From an uncultured Fretibacterium sp. (GTDB lineage: Bacteria > Synergistota > Synergistia > Synergistales > Aminobacteriaceae), in NCBI GenBank assembly GCA_937900285.1, contig CALCEM010000052.1, positions 1 to 31,247 of the forward strand: 31,247 bases of DNA, written 5' to 3'. A model generated the notes under the pieces. That model made no database searches and was not told where the DNA came from. It saw nothing but the letters and a program-made list of their open reading frames with translations. Positions 24,030 through 31,247 of the stretch are shown here, in pieces. The stretch's first letter is position 1, and each line of letters starts with the position of its first letter. The translations under genes were made by a program, and so were the position numbers.

Positions 24030-24547
24030 ATAAAACAAGTTTGGACGGAAAAAATTTTATAAGCAAATCGGATTTTAAAATTGAATTTAGAGGCTGTCTC
24101 GATGAGTTGAACGCGCAAATAATTTTTATGCAGACGATATTTGACGGCGAAGATAAAGAAGATAAAAATTTTATAAGCGATCTCGAAGAATTGAGAGGCG
24201 TAATTTTAAAGCTGCAAAAATGCGAAGTTACGCGCGAAGATTTTGGGGAATTAAATTTATTTGGCTTGTCAGAAAATGAAATACACGAGCGTTCACATAA
24301 TCCGGAAAAATATTTTAAATTGGGACATGTTATGCCGGATATTTCAATGAAAAAATTTGCAGCCGGTTTAAATTTGTTGCGCACAAAAATACGTCACGCA
24401 GAAATAATTTCATGTAGAGCGTTTGAAAATGAGAGTGAAAATAAAAATATTTCACACGTTTTAAACAGGTTGAGCAGTGCAGTATATATATTAATTTATA
24501 AATATTTGCCGAAGGATTTCAATAAAATTTTAAAATTTGGGAGATGA
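24026..24547 (+). CDS. EutT-type corrinoid adenosyltransferase, minimal form
   Basis: A 173-residue protein that I match to the catalytic half of EutT, the ATP:cob(I)alamin adenosyltransferase that makes coenzyme B12. Shared features are KSD...FRGCLDELNAQI (14-32), GLSENEIHERSHNPEKY near 84-100, LNLLRTKIRHAE and the closing LNRLSSAVYIL. Enterobacterial EutT is about 265 residues, with an N-terminal part carrying the HX11CCX2C metal motif; this protein starts right at the catalytic domain and lacks it. The PduO-type GDxG ATP loop is also absent. The ATG overlaps the argF stop (ATGA). It may supply adenosylcobalamin for amino-acid mutases. Confidence 0.75.
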   Translation: MNKTSLDGKNFISKSDFKIEFRGCLDELNAQIIFMQTIFDGEDKEDKNFISDLEELRGVILKLQKCEVTREDFGELNLFGLSENEIHERSHNPEKYFKLGHVMPDISMKKFAAGLNLLRTKIRHAEIISCRAFENESENKNISHVLNRLSSAVYILIYKYLPKDFNKILKFGR

Positions 24548-24553
24548 ATTAAA

Positions 24554-25663
24554 ATGAGAACGCTTCCCGGCATGATAGGAATTTTATTAGCGATAGTATT
24601 ATGTTTTGTGCTTCATGTTGCGGGAAATGTTTTTATCCCGTTAGTGATTGCGTGGTTTATATTGCAAGTTTTGCGTCCTGCTGTTCAGCTGGGTAAAAAA
24701 TTAAAATTTCCGCCGCTGTTAAATATAATTTTAGTATTTGGCATATTAATTTGTGCGGGGATATTAGGATTTAAATTTATAGCTTCTCAAGTTGTAGAAT
24801 TTGGAGATGTATATATTTCGTATTCAGAAAAATTATTTGACTGGTTTAAAGATGTAATGCAAGCTCTGAGCATTCCGCCGGAAAAATTAAACGGAGTAAA
24901 CTGGTTGGGATTATTGAGGGACAACGCAAAAAATATTTCGGAACTTGTGATCGCGCTGTCAAGTAAATTTGTGATGACTTTAATATTTTTAATGTTCATG
25001 ATACTTGAAGCACCGTATTTAGATCAAAAAATTGAAAAGGCATTCGGACATAATGCGAACCGTGTAAAAAATATTTTAGATACAATTTCGAGGCAAGTCA
25101 GCAGATATTTAGGTGCGTTGACGTTAATAAGTTTTGTGACTGGAGTATTTGCCTGGATAATTTTAACGATTCTGGATGTAAAACTTGCATCGGGCTGGGG
25201 TGTTTTGACGTTCCTATTAAATTTTATTCCGACAGTTGGCTCGATAATAGCAACAATTCCGCCGGTTGTTATGGCGATAATACAATATTCACCGGGATTA
25301 TTTCGGCCGTTTTTAGTTTTAGCATTATTGACGATGACGCAACTGACGATCGGAAATATAATCACGCCTAAAGTAATGGGCGATCGTTTGGGTGTTAGTC
25401 CTGTTGTAATATTATTATCGTTATTATTATGGGGAATGATTTGGGGAATACCCGGAGCATTATTATCAGTTCCAATAATTTCAATTATAAAAATTGTATG
25501 TGAAAATATTCCGTCATTAAATTCGATAGCTGTATTAATTGGGAGCGGGGAATCAGTTATGAAATTGCCGGCCGTAAAATTTTCGGTAAAAACTCCTGAC
25601 GTTATAGAAGTCGTGAAAAAAATAACGAGCAAAAATAAAAATTCTGACGAGAATAAAAAATAA
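24554..25663 (+). CDS. AI-2E family transporter-like membrane protein
   Basis: A 369-residue integral membrane protein of the AI-2E/PerM (YtvI, TqsA) family. Hydrophobic pairs lie at 5-45, 55-78, 140-155, 190-215 and 230-330. The family block is visible in FLLNFIPTVGSIIATIPPV (about 225-243) and NIITPKVMGDRLGVSPVVILLSLLLWG (272-298). Members have been linked to quorum-signal export or to Na+/H+ antiport; the substrate here cannot be told. GGGAG lies 10 nt before the ATG. It ends only 10 nt from the convergent acidic-protein gene. Confidence 0.9.
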   Translation: MRTLPGMIGILLAIVLCFVLHVAGNVFIPLVIAWFILQVLRPAVQLGKKLKFPPLLNIILVFGILICAGILGFKFIASQVVEFGDVYISYSEKLFDWFKDVMQALSIPPEKLNGVNWLGLLRDNAKNISELVIALSSKFVMTLIFLMFMILEAPYLDQKIEKAFGHNANRVKNILDTISRQVSRYLGALTLISFVTGVFAWIILTILDVKLASGWGVLTFLLNFIPTVGSIIATIPPVVMAIIQYSPGLFRPFLVLALLTMTQLTIGNIITPKVMGDRLGVSPVVILLSLLLWGMIWGIPGALLSVPIISIIKIVCENIPSLNSIAVLIGSGESVMKLPAVKFSVKTPDVIEVVKKITSKNKNSDENKK

Positions 25664-25673
25664 TAATAAAAAT

Positions 25674-27248
25674 TTAAGCATCACCGACAAAGAGGCCGAT
25701 TATATCCGATAAATCAACGTTATCATTATTTTCGGCTTCTCTTTTTTCTTCTCTCAATTTTTCCTTTTCGAGTTTTTGCCGGGTTTCAACGATATTCCGA
25801 GCTTGATCAATTTGTTTTATAGCGTGGTCGTAATAGCTATTATCGCAAAGTATTAAAGCTGAATTTAAAATAAATCCTCCCAAGAAAGCGCCGAATTTTT
25901 TGCCTCTTGAGTCGCCTTCATCAGATTGAAATTTGTGAGCATATTTCTCCGCGAATTTTTCGACCTGCCAAATTAATAAATCTTTGCTGATAGATTGCAA
26001 TTCATCGAGCATTCGATCAAAATCAGTTTTTTGCGAGACTACATCGACGTAACGTTTACCAGTTTCGACCAAATTATTAATATGTTCGATTTTTTTAACG
26101 GCTTCTTCGTGGTCTTCGTGTTTAGTCTGATTTAATTCTGATTCCTTAGCTTTTTCGGCTTCTTCAGCTTTTTCTGCTTTTTCTGCTTCTTCTGCTTCTT
26201 CTTCGAGTTCGTCAAGTTCTTCAATTTCTGATTCGATTTCTTCCGGGTTTAATTCCGTAATTGATTCATCTTGCATTAATTCGGACTCGTCATTTAAAAT
26301 TTCATCTGGATTTTCAGAATTTAAATTATTTTCATCATCAACCGTAACATCTTCATCAATTAAATTATTTTCGTTTTCATTTTCCGGCGTAATATCCTGT
26401 TCGTTATTTTGCTCTTCGGTAGTAATAATAATATTTTCGTCACTTGAATTTAAATTTAAATTATTTTGTTCTTCGATTTCTGGCGTAATATTTTCGTCGG
26501 CTGTAATTTCGTTTTGTTCCGGAACTTCTTCAAATTCTACATCTTCCAGATCTTCCAATTTTCCCAAAGCCGGTAAATTTTCATCAATTACAACAATTCC
26601 CGTTTCGTGTATAAATTCCGGGCGTGAGATGCTTTCAAAATTAATATTATTTTGTTCATCGTTATTTCCGGGATTTTCAGGATTTTCTGTAATTTCCGTG
26701 CCTTCTGCTTCCAATTCTGCAGCTGATTCCGGATTAATATCGATTTCCTGTAAATTTTCGGGCTGTAAACTTTCGTTGAGAATTATAATTTTTTCTGGTT
26801 CGCCGGCTTCATCGACTCCGTCAATAATAATAACTTCTTCGGGCTGTTCGTTTAAAATTGGTTCTGGAATAATTTCAGGTTCGATGACTTCGTTTAAAAT
26901 TTCTTCTGTTTGAGATTCTTCATCAATAATTTCCGTTTCAAGCTGGGCATTTAAAATATTTTCGTCCTCAACATCCGGAGCATCCTCATAAATAATATTA
27001 TCTTGTTCGTTTAAAATATTTTGTTCGTCATCACTAGGATTTAAAATATTTTCGCTTTCATTATCCGGAGAATCTTCAAGAATATTATTTTTTACTTCAT
27101 GATATCCGCCTAACTCAGATATTTTAAAAATTTCACGGCCGCTCCCGCCATATTCTGCGCTGTACGAATTAGAAGCATTTATTAATTTATGCTCATCTTC
27201 TGTAAATTCTATATCTTTCACAGGTTTAATTGTTTTTAGGAACGGCAT
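25674..27248 (-). CDS. Large acidic repeat-rich protein of unknown function
   Basis: A 524-residue protein I do not recognise. Residues 1-55 form a short ordered-looking segment without a signal peptide. Residues 56-360 are extremely acidic and Asn-rich, with a degenerate (E/D)xILN or NxLN motif repeated many times (ENILN, QNILN, EEILN, EPILN, EILND). Residues about 335-372 are an AEEAEKAEKAEE-type helix. Residues 380-524 look like a folded helical domain, including IWQVEKFAEKYAHKF, a glycine-rich GKKFGAFLGGFILNSALIL, and a long basic-acidic helix. No Cys-rich or enzyme motif is seen. AGGAG lies 10 nt before the ATG. It follows htpG by 30 nt, so likely shares its transcript. Intracellular scaffold or client is speculation. 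Confidence 0.8.
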   Translation of the reverse strand: MPFLKTIKPVKDIEFTEDEHKLINASNSYSAEYGGSGREIFKISELGGYHEVKNNILEDSPDNESENILNPSDDEQNILNEQDNIIYEDAPDVEDENILNAQLETEIIDEESQTEEILNEVIEPEIIPEPILNEQPEEVIIIDGVDEAGEPEKIIILNESLQPENLQEIDINPESAAELEAEGTEITENPENPGNNDEQNNINFESISRPEFIHETGIVVIDENLPALGKLEDLEDVEFEEVPEQNEITADENITPEIEEQNNLNLNSSDENIIITTEEQNNEQDITPENENENNLIDEDVTVDDENNLNSENPDEILNDESELMQDESITELNPEEIESEIEELDELEEEAEEAEKAEKAEEAEKAKESELNQTKHEDHEEAVKKIEHINNLVETGKRYVDVVSQKTDFDRMLDELQSISKDLLIWQVEKFAEKYAHKFQSDEGDSRGKKFGAFLGGFILNSALILCDNSYYDHAIKQIDQARNIVETRQKLEKEKLREEKREAENNDNVDLSDIIGLFVGDA

Positions 27249-27278
27249 TTTTATTTTTCTCCTACAATTAATTTAATA

Positions 27279-29141
27279 TTATAAAACTTTTTCCATTAAA
27301 TTATTTAATCGCTTTACAAATTCGGCGGGGTCGTCAATTCTAGCACCCTCCAAAATTAACGCCTGATCGTAAATTATTGAAATAATATCATTTAAATTTT
27401 CGTTATCGTTATTATTTTTAGCGAGTTCCATTAATTTTTTTATAACCGGATGCGACACATTTAACTCTAAAATTCTTTTCTGCACTGGAACATCTTGGCC
27501 GGCCATTCGTAAAATATTTTCCATTTGGAGCGACATGGCATTTTTTGGTTCACGTAAACACGCTAAAGAATTAACGAGGCTTAAAGACGGTTTAACATCT
27601 TCAAGTTTTTCACCTAAAATTTTTAATACGAGTCCCTTTAAATTTTTAAATTCGGGTTCAATATTTTTTAATTGCTCGTCAATATTTTTAATTTCATCGT
27701 CAGTATTTGGAGTTATATCATTTTGAGCGATGTTTAATAATTTTATTTCATCCGGATTTAAAATAAAATTCGCTTGATTCAAAATGACTTCATCAACTGG
27801 ATCGGTCATTAACAAAACTTCAAAACCTTTTTGCGCAAATAATTCAAGTTTCGGCGAAGCTTTTAACGCTGCTAAATCATCCCGGCCGGCTAAACAATAA
27901 ATACCTTTTTGATCGGGTTTCATTCGTGATTTATATTCTTCAAGAGTTGTCCAGCCATCGTCATGAGTGCTTCTAAAAATTGAAATTTCCGCAATGTTTT
28001 TCGCGTGTTCGCGGTCGTTTATAAATCCTTCTTTAAAAATTTTTCCGAATATTGTCCAGAATTTTATATATTTTTCGCGGTCATTCTCCAACAATTTTTT
28101 AAGCTCGTTAAATATTTTCCGTTGAGTGCTTCTGCGAATTACTTTTATAATCGGCTCTTCCTGTAAAATTTCACGCGAAATATTCAGCGATAAATCTTCA
28201 GAATCAATTACTCCGCGTATAAATCTCATGTAATCAGGAATTAAATATTTGCAGTCGTTCATTATGAAGACGCGATTTATATATAAACTTATTCCGCCTG
28301 ATTCGGGATTCATAAATAAATCAAATGGAGCTACACTCGGAATAAATAATAAACCTTTAAAATTCGTCGAGCCTTCCGCGTTAATTCTTATATGCATCAA
28401 AGGGTCGCGCCAATCATGCGTTAAATGTTTATAAAATTCTTTGTAATCGTCATCTTTGATTTCTGATTCAGGTTTCTGCCAAATAGCTTTTTGAGAATTT
28501 ATAACGTTATCGCCAAAAATTACCGGCCATGATATGAAATCAGAATATTTATTTACGATTCCTTTTATTACCCATTCGTCAGCATAATTTTTATTATCGT
28601 CTGATACTTCGCGCAAAAATAATTTTACATCTGTACCGCATTCCGGTCGCGTTTCAGTTGTTGCGATCGTATAACTTCCACTGCCGTCAGACGTAAAAAT
28701 ATAAGTTTCATCGCTACCTAATTTTCTGCTTGTTACTTCGACTTTATCAGCTACCATAAAAACAGAATAAAACCCAACTCCGAACTGTCCTATTAAATTT
28801 TGGGGATTTTCGCCGGATTTAGCAGCCTGTAAAAATTCTTTTGTGCCGGATTTGGCGATTGTTCCGAGATAATTTATTAAATCATCGTGATCCATTCCGA
28901 TGCCGTTATCGCTGACCGTTAAAATTTTTTTGTCTTTATCAGCTGTTATTTTTATTTCCGGCTTTAAATTTTCGGCCAGTTCAGTATTTTTTAATGATTC
29001 AATTCTACGTTTATCCAGCGCATCAGAAGCATTTGAAATTAATTCACGCAAAAATATATCCCGATTGGAATATACTGAATTAATCATCATTTTTAATAAT
29101 TCTGCTGCTTCAGTCTGGAAATAAAATTTTTCTTCGCTCAT
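27279..29141 (-). CDS. htpG: Hsp90 chaperone HtpG
   Basis: A 620-residue bacterial Hsp90. The GHKL ATPase site is visible: ELISNASDALDKRRIES (33-49), SDNGIGMDHDDLINYLGTIAKSGT (75-98) and GQFGVGFYSVFMVAD. Middle-domain signatures follow (FDLFMNPESGGISLYINRVFI, RGVIDSEDLSLNISREILQ with the catalytic Arg). The C-terminal dimerisation domain is complete. No Shine-Dalgarno precedes the ATG. The rpmF terminator lies about 35 nt upstream, so its promoter must lie in or before that hairpin, or transcription reads through. Confidence 0.97.
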   Translation of the reverse strand: MSEEKFYFQTEAAELLKMMINSVYSNRDIFLRELISNASDALDKRRIESLKNTELAENLKPEIKITADKDKKILTVSDNGIGMDHDDLINYLGTIAKSGTKEFLQAAKSGENPQNLIGQFGVGFYSVFMVADKVEVTSRKLGSDETYIFTSDGSGSYTIATTETRPECGTDVKLFLREVSDDNKNYADEWVIKGIVNKYSDFISWPVIFGDNVINSQKAIWQKPESEIKDDDYKEFYKHLTHDWRDPLMHIRINAEGSTNFKGLLFIPSVAPFDLFMNPESGGISLYINRVFIMNDCKYLIPDYMRFIRGVIDSEDLSLNISREILQEEPIIKVIRRSTQRKIFNELKKLLENDREKYIKFWTIFGKIFKEGFINDREHAKNIAEISIFRSTHDDGWTTLEEYKSRMKPDQKGIYCLAGRDDLAALKASPKLELFAQKGFEVLLMTDPVDEVILNQANFILNPDEIKLLNIAQNDITPNTDDEIKNIDEQLKNIEPEFKNLKGLVLKILGEKLEDVKPSLSLVNSLACLREPKNAMSLQMENILRMAGQDVPVQKRILELNVSHPVIKKLMELAKNNNDNENLNDIISIIYDQALILEGARIDDPAEFVKRLNNLMEKVL

Positions 29142-29159
29142 GATAATTTTTGAAAATAA

Positions 29160-29220
29160 AAATAAAATAAAACCGGGAATTAAAATTAAAATTTAAATTA
29201 AAATTAAAAACCTCCCGGCA
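29160..29220 (-). terminator. Terminator after rpmF
   Basis: On the minus strand CCGGGA (29218-29213) can pair with TCCCGG (29178-29173) across a long AT-rich, partly self-complementary stretch (AATTTTAATT repeats), followed by a T-rich tract (TTTTATTTTATT). It marks the end of ackA-DUF177-rpmF and lies just before htpG. Confidence 0.65.
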
Positions 29221-29231
29221 AAATTATTTTT

Positions 29232-29432
29232 TTAACCTGCAGCCTCTTCAGACTTAATTTTTATAACTTGTCTGCCTTTATAATATCCGCATGATGTGCA
29301 GGCGTGATGTAATAAAATCACTTCTCCGCAATGGGGACAAGCTTTCGTTTCAGGTCCTTTTAACGCTCCAAGCCAATTAGCTTTTCTTTGTGCTGTCCTG
29401 GCGTGTGAAGTTTTTCTCTTAGGTGTTGCCAT
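29232..29432 (-). CDS. rpmF: 50S ribosomal protein L32
   Basis: A 66-residue ribosomal protein of the zinc-binding type: MATPKRKTSHARTAQRKANW at the start, then two CxxC pairs (CPHC and CTSC) separated by a short loop, then GYYKGRQVI. GGAGG lies 11 nt before ATG. DUF177 before rpmF is the usual bacterial arrangement. Confidence 0.98.
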   Translation of the reverse strand: MATPKRKTSHARTAQRKANWLGALKGPETKACPHCGEVILLHHACTSCGYYKGRQVIKIKSEEAAG

Positions 29433-29438
29433 TTCTTT

Positions 29439-29993
29439 TTAATCCTCCTGTTGTATTACAAAATTGCGCAACGCTTCAAAATTGGGATTTGAATTTAAAT
29501 TAAAATTTTCATCCTCGATCTTGCACGAGCATTCACCGTAATTTAAATTTTTTCCGCAATTCGGACATAACCCGGCGCAATCTTCTTTACATAAAATTCT
29601 CATCGGCAGTAAAGTAAATATAGTCTCGCTGATTTGGGGCATTATATCTAAATTTCTGCCAAAATACTCAAGCTCAACCGGCATAATATTATTTTCGTCA
29701 TCTGAATCAGAATCAAAAAACCCGGACTCACTCGAAGAATATATATAATTTAATTCGTCATTTATTTCAAATTCCGTTTTGTCCAAACATCTAGAACATT
29801 CCGTGCAGGCCAGAGCATTTATTAAAATTTTAACGAGTAATAAATTTTCTCCGAGCCATTTGTATTTTACACCAGCCGAAAAACCAGACTCAAATTTAAA
29901 ATTTTGTCCGTTAAATTCAATTTCTCCCGGCAGAAAATCGCAATAACATTCAAATTCCGTTTCATAATCGTTTAACGCCGGAAGATTTATTAT
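29439..29993 (-). CDS. YceD/DUF177 family protein, 5' end unresolved
   Basis: DUF177 proteins precede rpmF and are implicated in 23S rRNA accumulation or metabolism. The visible domain has cysteines in CTECSRC, then DCAGLCPNCGKNLN and CSC, a zinc-binding layout usual for Firmicutes-like forms. A start at the first ATG/GTG/TTG in frame (TTG 29786) would give only 115 residues and remove the first three of those cysteines and half the domain. My translation shows the same frame open upstream through NLPALNDYETEFECYC and into the ackA 3' end, with no ATG, GTG or TTG. I set 29993 (an ATA codon where conservation seems to begin) as a working 5' end. Real start unknown. Confidence 0.75.
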   Translation of the reverse strand: MINLPALNDYETEFECYCDFLPGEIEFNGQNFKFESGFSAGVKYKWLGENLLLVKILINALACTECSRCLDKTEFEINDELNYIYSSSESGFFDSDSDDENNIMPVELEYFGRNLDIMPQISETIFTLLPMRILCKEDCAGLCPNCGKNLNYGECSCKIEDENFNLNSNPNFEALRNFVIQQED

Positions 29994-30016
29994 AAATTTA
30001 TCGTTATTTAAATTTT

Positions 30017-31210
30017 TTAAGCTGTGAGACGTTTTGTATCCCTTGCGATCATTAATTCTTCATTCGTGGGAATTACGACGACTTTTACACGCGAATCATC
30101 TGCGCTGATAATTGCTTCTTTACCGCGAATATTATTTTTTGCGGGATCGATCTTTACTCCTAAAAATTCGAGACCTTTGCAGACTCCTTCACGAGTTGAA
30201 GCGCTGTTCTCTCCAATGCCTGCCGTGAAAACTATTACATCAAGTCCACCCATTGCGGCGGTGTAAGCTCCAATATATTTTTTAATTCCGTATTCCAAAA
30301 TCTCAACGGCTAATTTTGCGCGGGCATTTCCTTTATTTGCGGCCTCTTCGACATCTCTTAAATCGCTGCTCACTCCGGAAATTCCTAAAAGTCCTGATTT
30401 TTTGTTCATAAAATTATTCATTTCATCCGGACCTAAATTTAAAGCTTTCTGCACAAACGGAACAACTGCCGGGTCCATATCACCGGTACGAGTTCCCATT
30501 AAGACCCCTGCTAAAGGTGTTAAGCCCATCGAAGTATCGACACATTTACCATTTTGAACGGCTGAAATTGAGCTGCCATTTCCGAGATGGCACGTAATCA
30601 TTTTTATTTTGCTGATATCGATTCCCAAAAATTCCGCTGCTCTCAATGAAACAAAATGATGGCTCGTCCCGTGCGCTCCGTAACGTCTTACGCGCTGTTT
30701 TTCGTAAACATCATACGGAAGCCCGTACATATAAGCATAATCCGGCATAGTCTGATGAAAAGCTGTATCAAATACCACAACGTTAGGCATTTTTGGAAGA
30801 GCGTGCTGAATTGCTTCGATTCCCATTAAATGTCCGGGATTATGAAGCGGTGCTAAAGGAATACATTTTTTTATCGCGTCTAAAACTTCGGCGTTAACCA
30901 AAACGGATTCTTTAAAATAATCTCCGCCCGAAACTATACGGTGACCAGCTGCAGAAATTTCATCAAGCGACTTTAAAACTCCGTGATCTTTATCAAGCAA
31001 TAATTTTAAAACGAGATCCATCGCAACTTTATGATCTGGGATCTGCGTCGAAACTTTATGATCTTCTGAACCTGTTTTTTTATGCGTAATATTCGATCCG
31101 TCAATTCCAATCCTGTCGACTAAACCTTTTGCTAAAACGCTTTCGTTATCCATATCGAAAAGTTGATATTTTAGTGAAGAGCTTCCGCAGTTGATTACGA
31201 GTATTTTCAT
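30017..31210 (-). CDS. ackA: Acetate kinase
   Basis: A 397-residue ASKHA-fold kinase that makes ATP and acetate from acetyl phosphate, the usual last step of fermentative energy gain. Motifs include NCGSSSLKYQLFD (6-18), HRIVSGGDYF (about 88-97), TCHLGNGSS, RTGDMDP and FTAGIGENS near 328. ATG at 31210; the upstream sequence has only a weak GCAGGT site. pta is not in view. It is the first gene of ackA-DUF177-rpmF. Confidence 0.98.
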   Translation of the reverse strand: MKILVINCGSSSLKYQLFDMDNESVLAKGLVDRIGIDGSNITHKKTGSEDHKVSTQIPDHKVAMDLVLKLLLDKDHGVLKSLDEISAAGHRIVSGGDYFKESVLVNAEVLDAIKKCIPLAPLHNPGHLMGIEAIQHALPKMPNVVVFDTAFHQTMPDYAYMYGLPYDVYEKQRVRRYGAHGTSHHFVSLRAAEFLGIDISKIKMITCHLGNGSSISAVQNGKCVDTSMGLTPLAGVLMGTRTGDMDPAVVPFVQKALNLGPDEMNNFMNKKSGLLGISGVSSDLRDVEEAANKGNARAKLAVEILEYGIKKYIGAYTAAMGGLDVIVFTAGIGENSASTREGVCKGLEFLGVKIDPAKNNIRGKEAIISADDSRVKVVVIPTNEELMIARDTKRLTA

Positions 31211-31247
31211 GGCGTACGTATTTACCTGCTTTCGTATTAAATTTTAG

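Noticed and set aside
25024..25632. 202-residue open frame on the minus strand opposite the AI-2E-family gene
   Set aside because: It is the complement of a well-supported membrane protein; its Asn/Ile/Thr-rich composition is that of an antisense shadow and it has no ribosome site.
26270..27060. Repeated TTTAAAATATTTT-like segments considered as a CRISPR or intergenic repeat array
   Set aside because: They lie in one intact reading frame, are irregularly spaced and degenerate, and encode the (E/D)xILN protein motif.

Overview
The window is an AT-rich (about one third G+C by eye), gene-dense bacterial chromosome segment. There are no transposons, phage genes, CRISPR arrays or gene-free stretches over 300 bases. 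The gene set suggests an anaerobic, flagellated, amino-acid-using bacterium, most plausibly Synergistota with Firmicutes as the alternative. Supporting genes are rpsF-ssb-rpsR-DUF2232, S1-DUF501, ackA-DUF177-rpmF, fliS/flgN, a minimal EutT-type corrinoid adenosyltransferase beside an ornithine carbamoyltransferase, and a surface-glycan operon. The taxonomic call is inference from family content and gene order only.

Layout. 1-2286 (minus) is the 5' part of a surface polysaccharide operon: a UDP-glucuronate-4-epimerase-like enzyme, a WaaE/LgtF-like glycosyltransferase ending in a G8 tract, and a second family-2 glycosyltransferase cut by the window edge inside a run of at least ten G. 2407-5058 (plus) is valS, closed by a strong terminator. 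5216-10095 (plus) is a tight proteostasis operon: tig-clpP-clpX-engB-DUF362. 10157-12477 (minus) holds DUF501, an S1-domain protein and two unrecognised conserved-looking proteins. A tRNA-Arg(CCT) gene follows at 12621. 12710-14768 (minus) is fliS-flgN plus an M48 metalloprotease behind a sigma-28-type promoter. 14911-17895 (minus) is gyrB with a two-gene chromate-transporter pair overlapping its end. A tRNA-Pro(GGG) gene with its own promoter and terminator is at 18019. 18244-20378 (plus) is rpsF-ssb-rpsR-DUF2232 behind a candidate S6:S18 leader hairpin. 20510-25663 (plus) is a two-component system, coaD, argF, the EutT-like gene and an AI-2E-family membrane protein. 25674-31210 (minus) is ackA-DUF177-rpmF, then htpG and a large acidic repeat-rich protein of unknown function.

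The most interesting signals are the paired poly-G tracts in neighbouring glycosyltransferases (candidate phase variation); two conserved genes, DUF501 and DUF177, whose reading frames have no ATG/GTG/TTG where the protein should begin; Shine-Dalgarno sequences repeatedly 10-16 nt from the start; a shared A-tract/T-tract spacer in both tRNA promoters; and the unknown acidic protein with an (E/D)xILN-type repeat. No wholly new multi-gene system is evident. Most of the window is core housekeeping.
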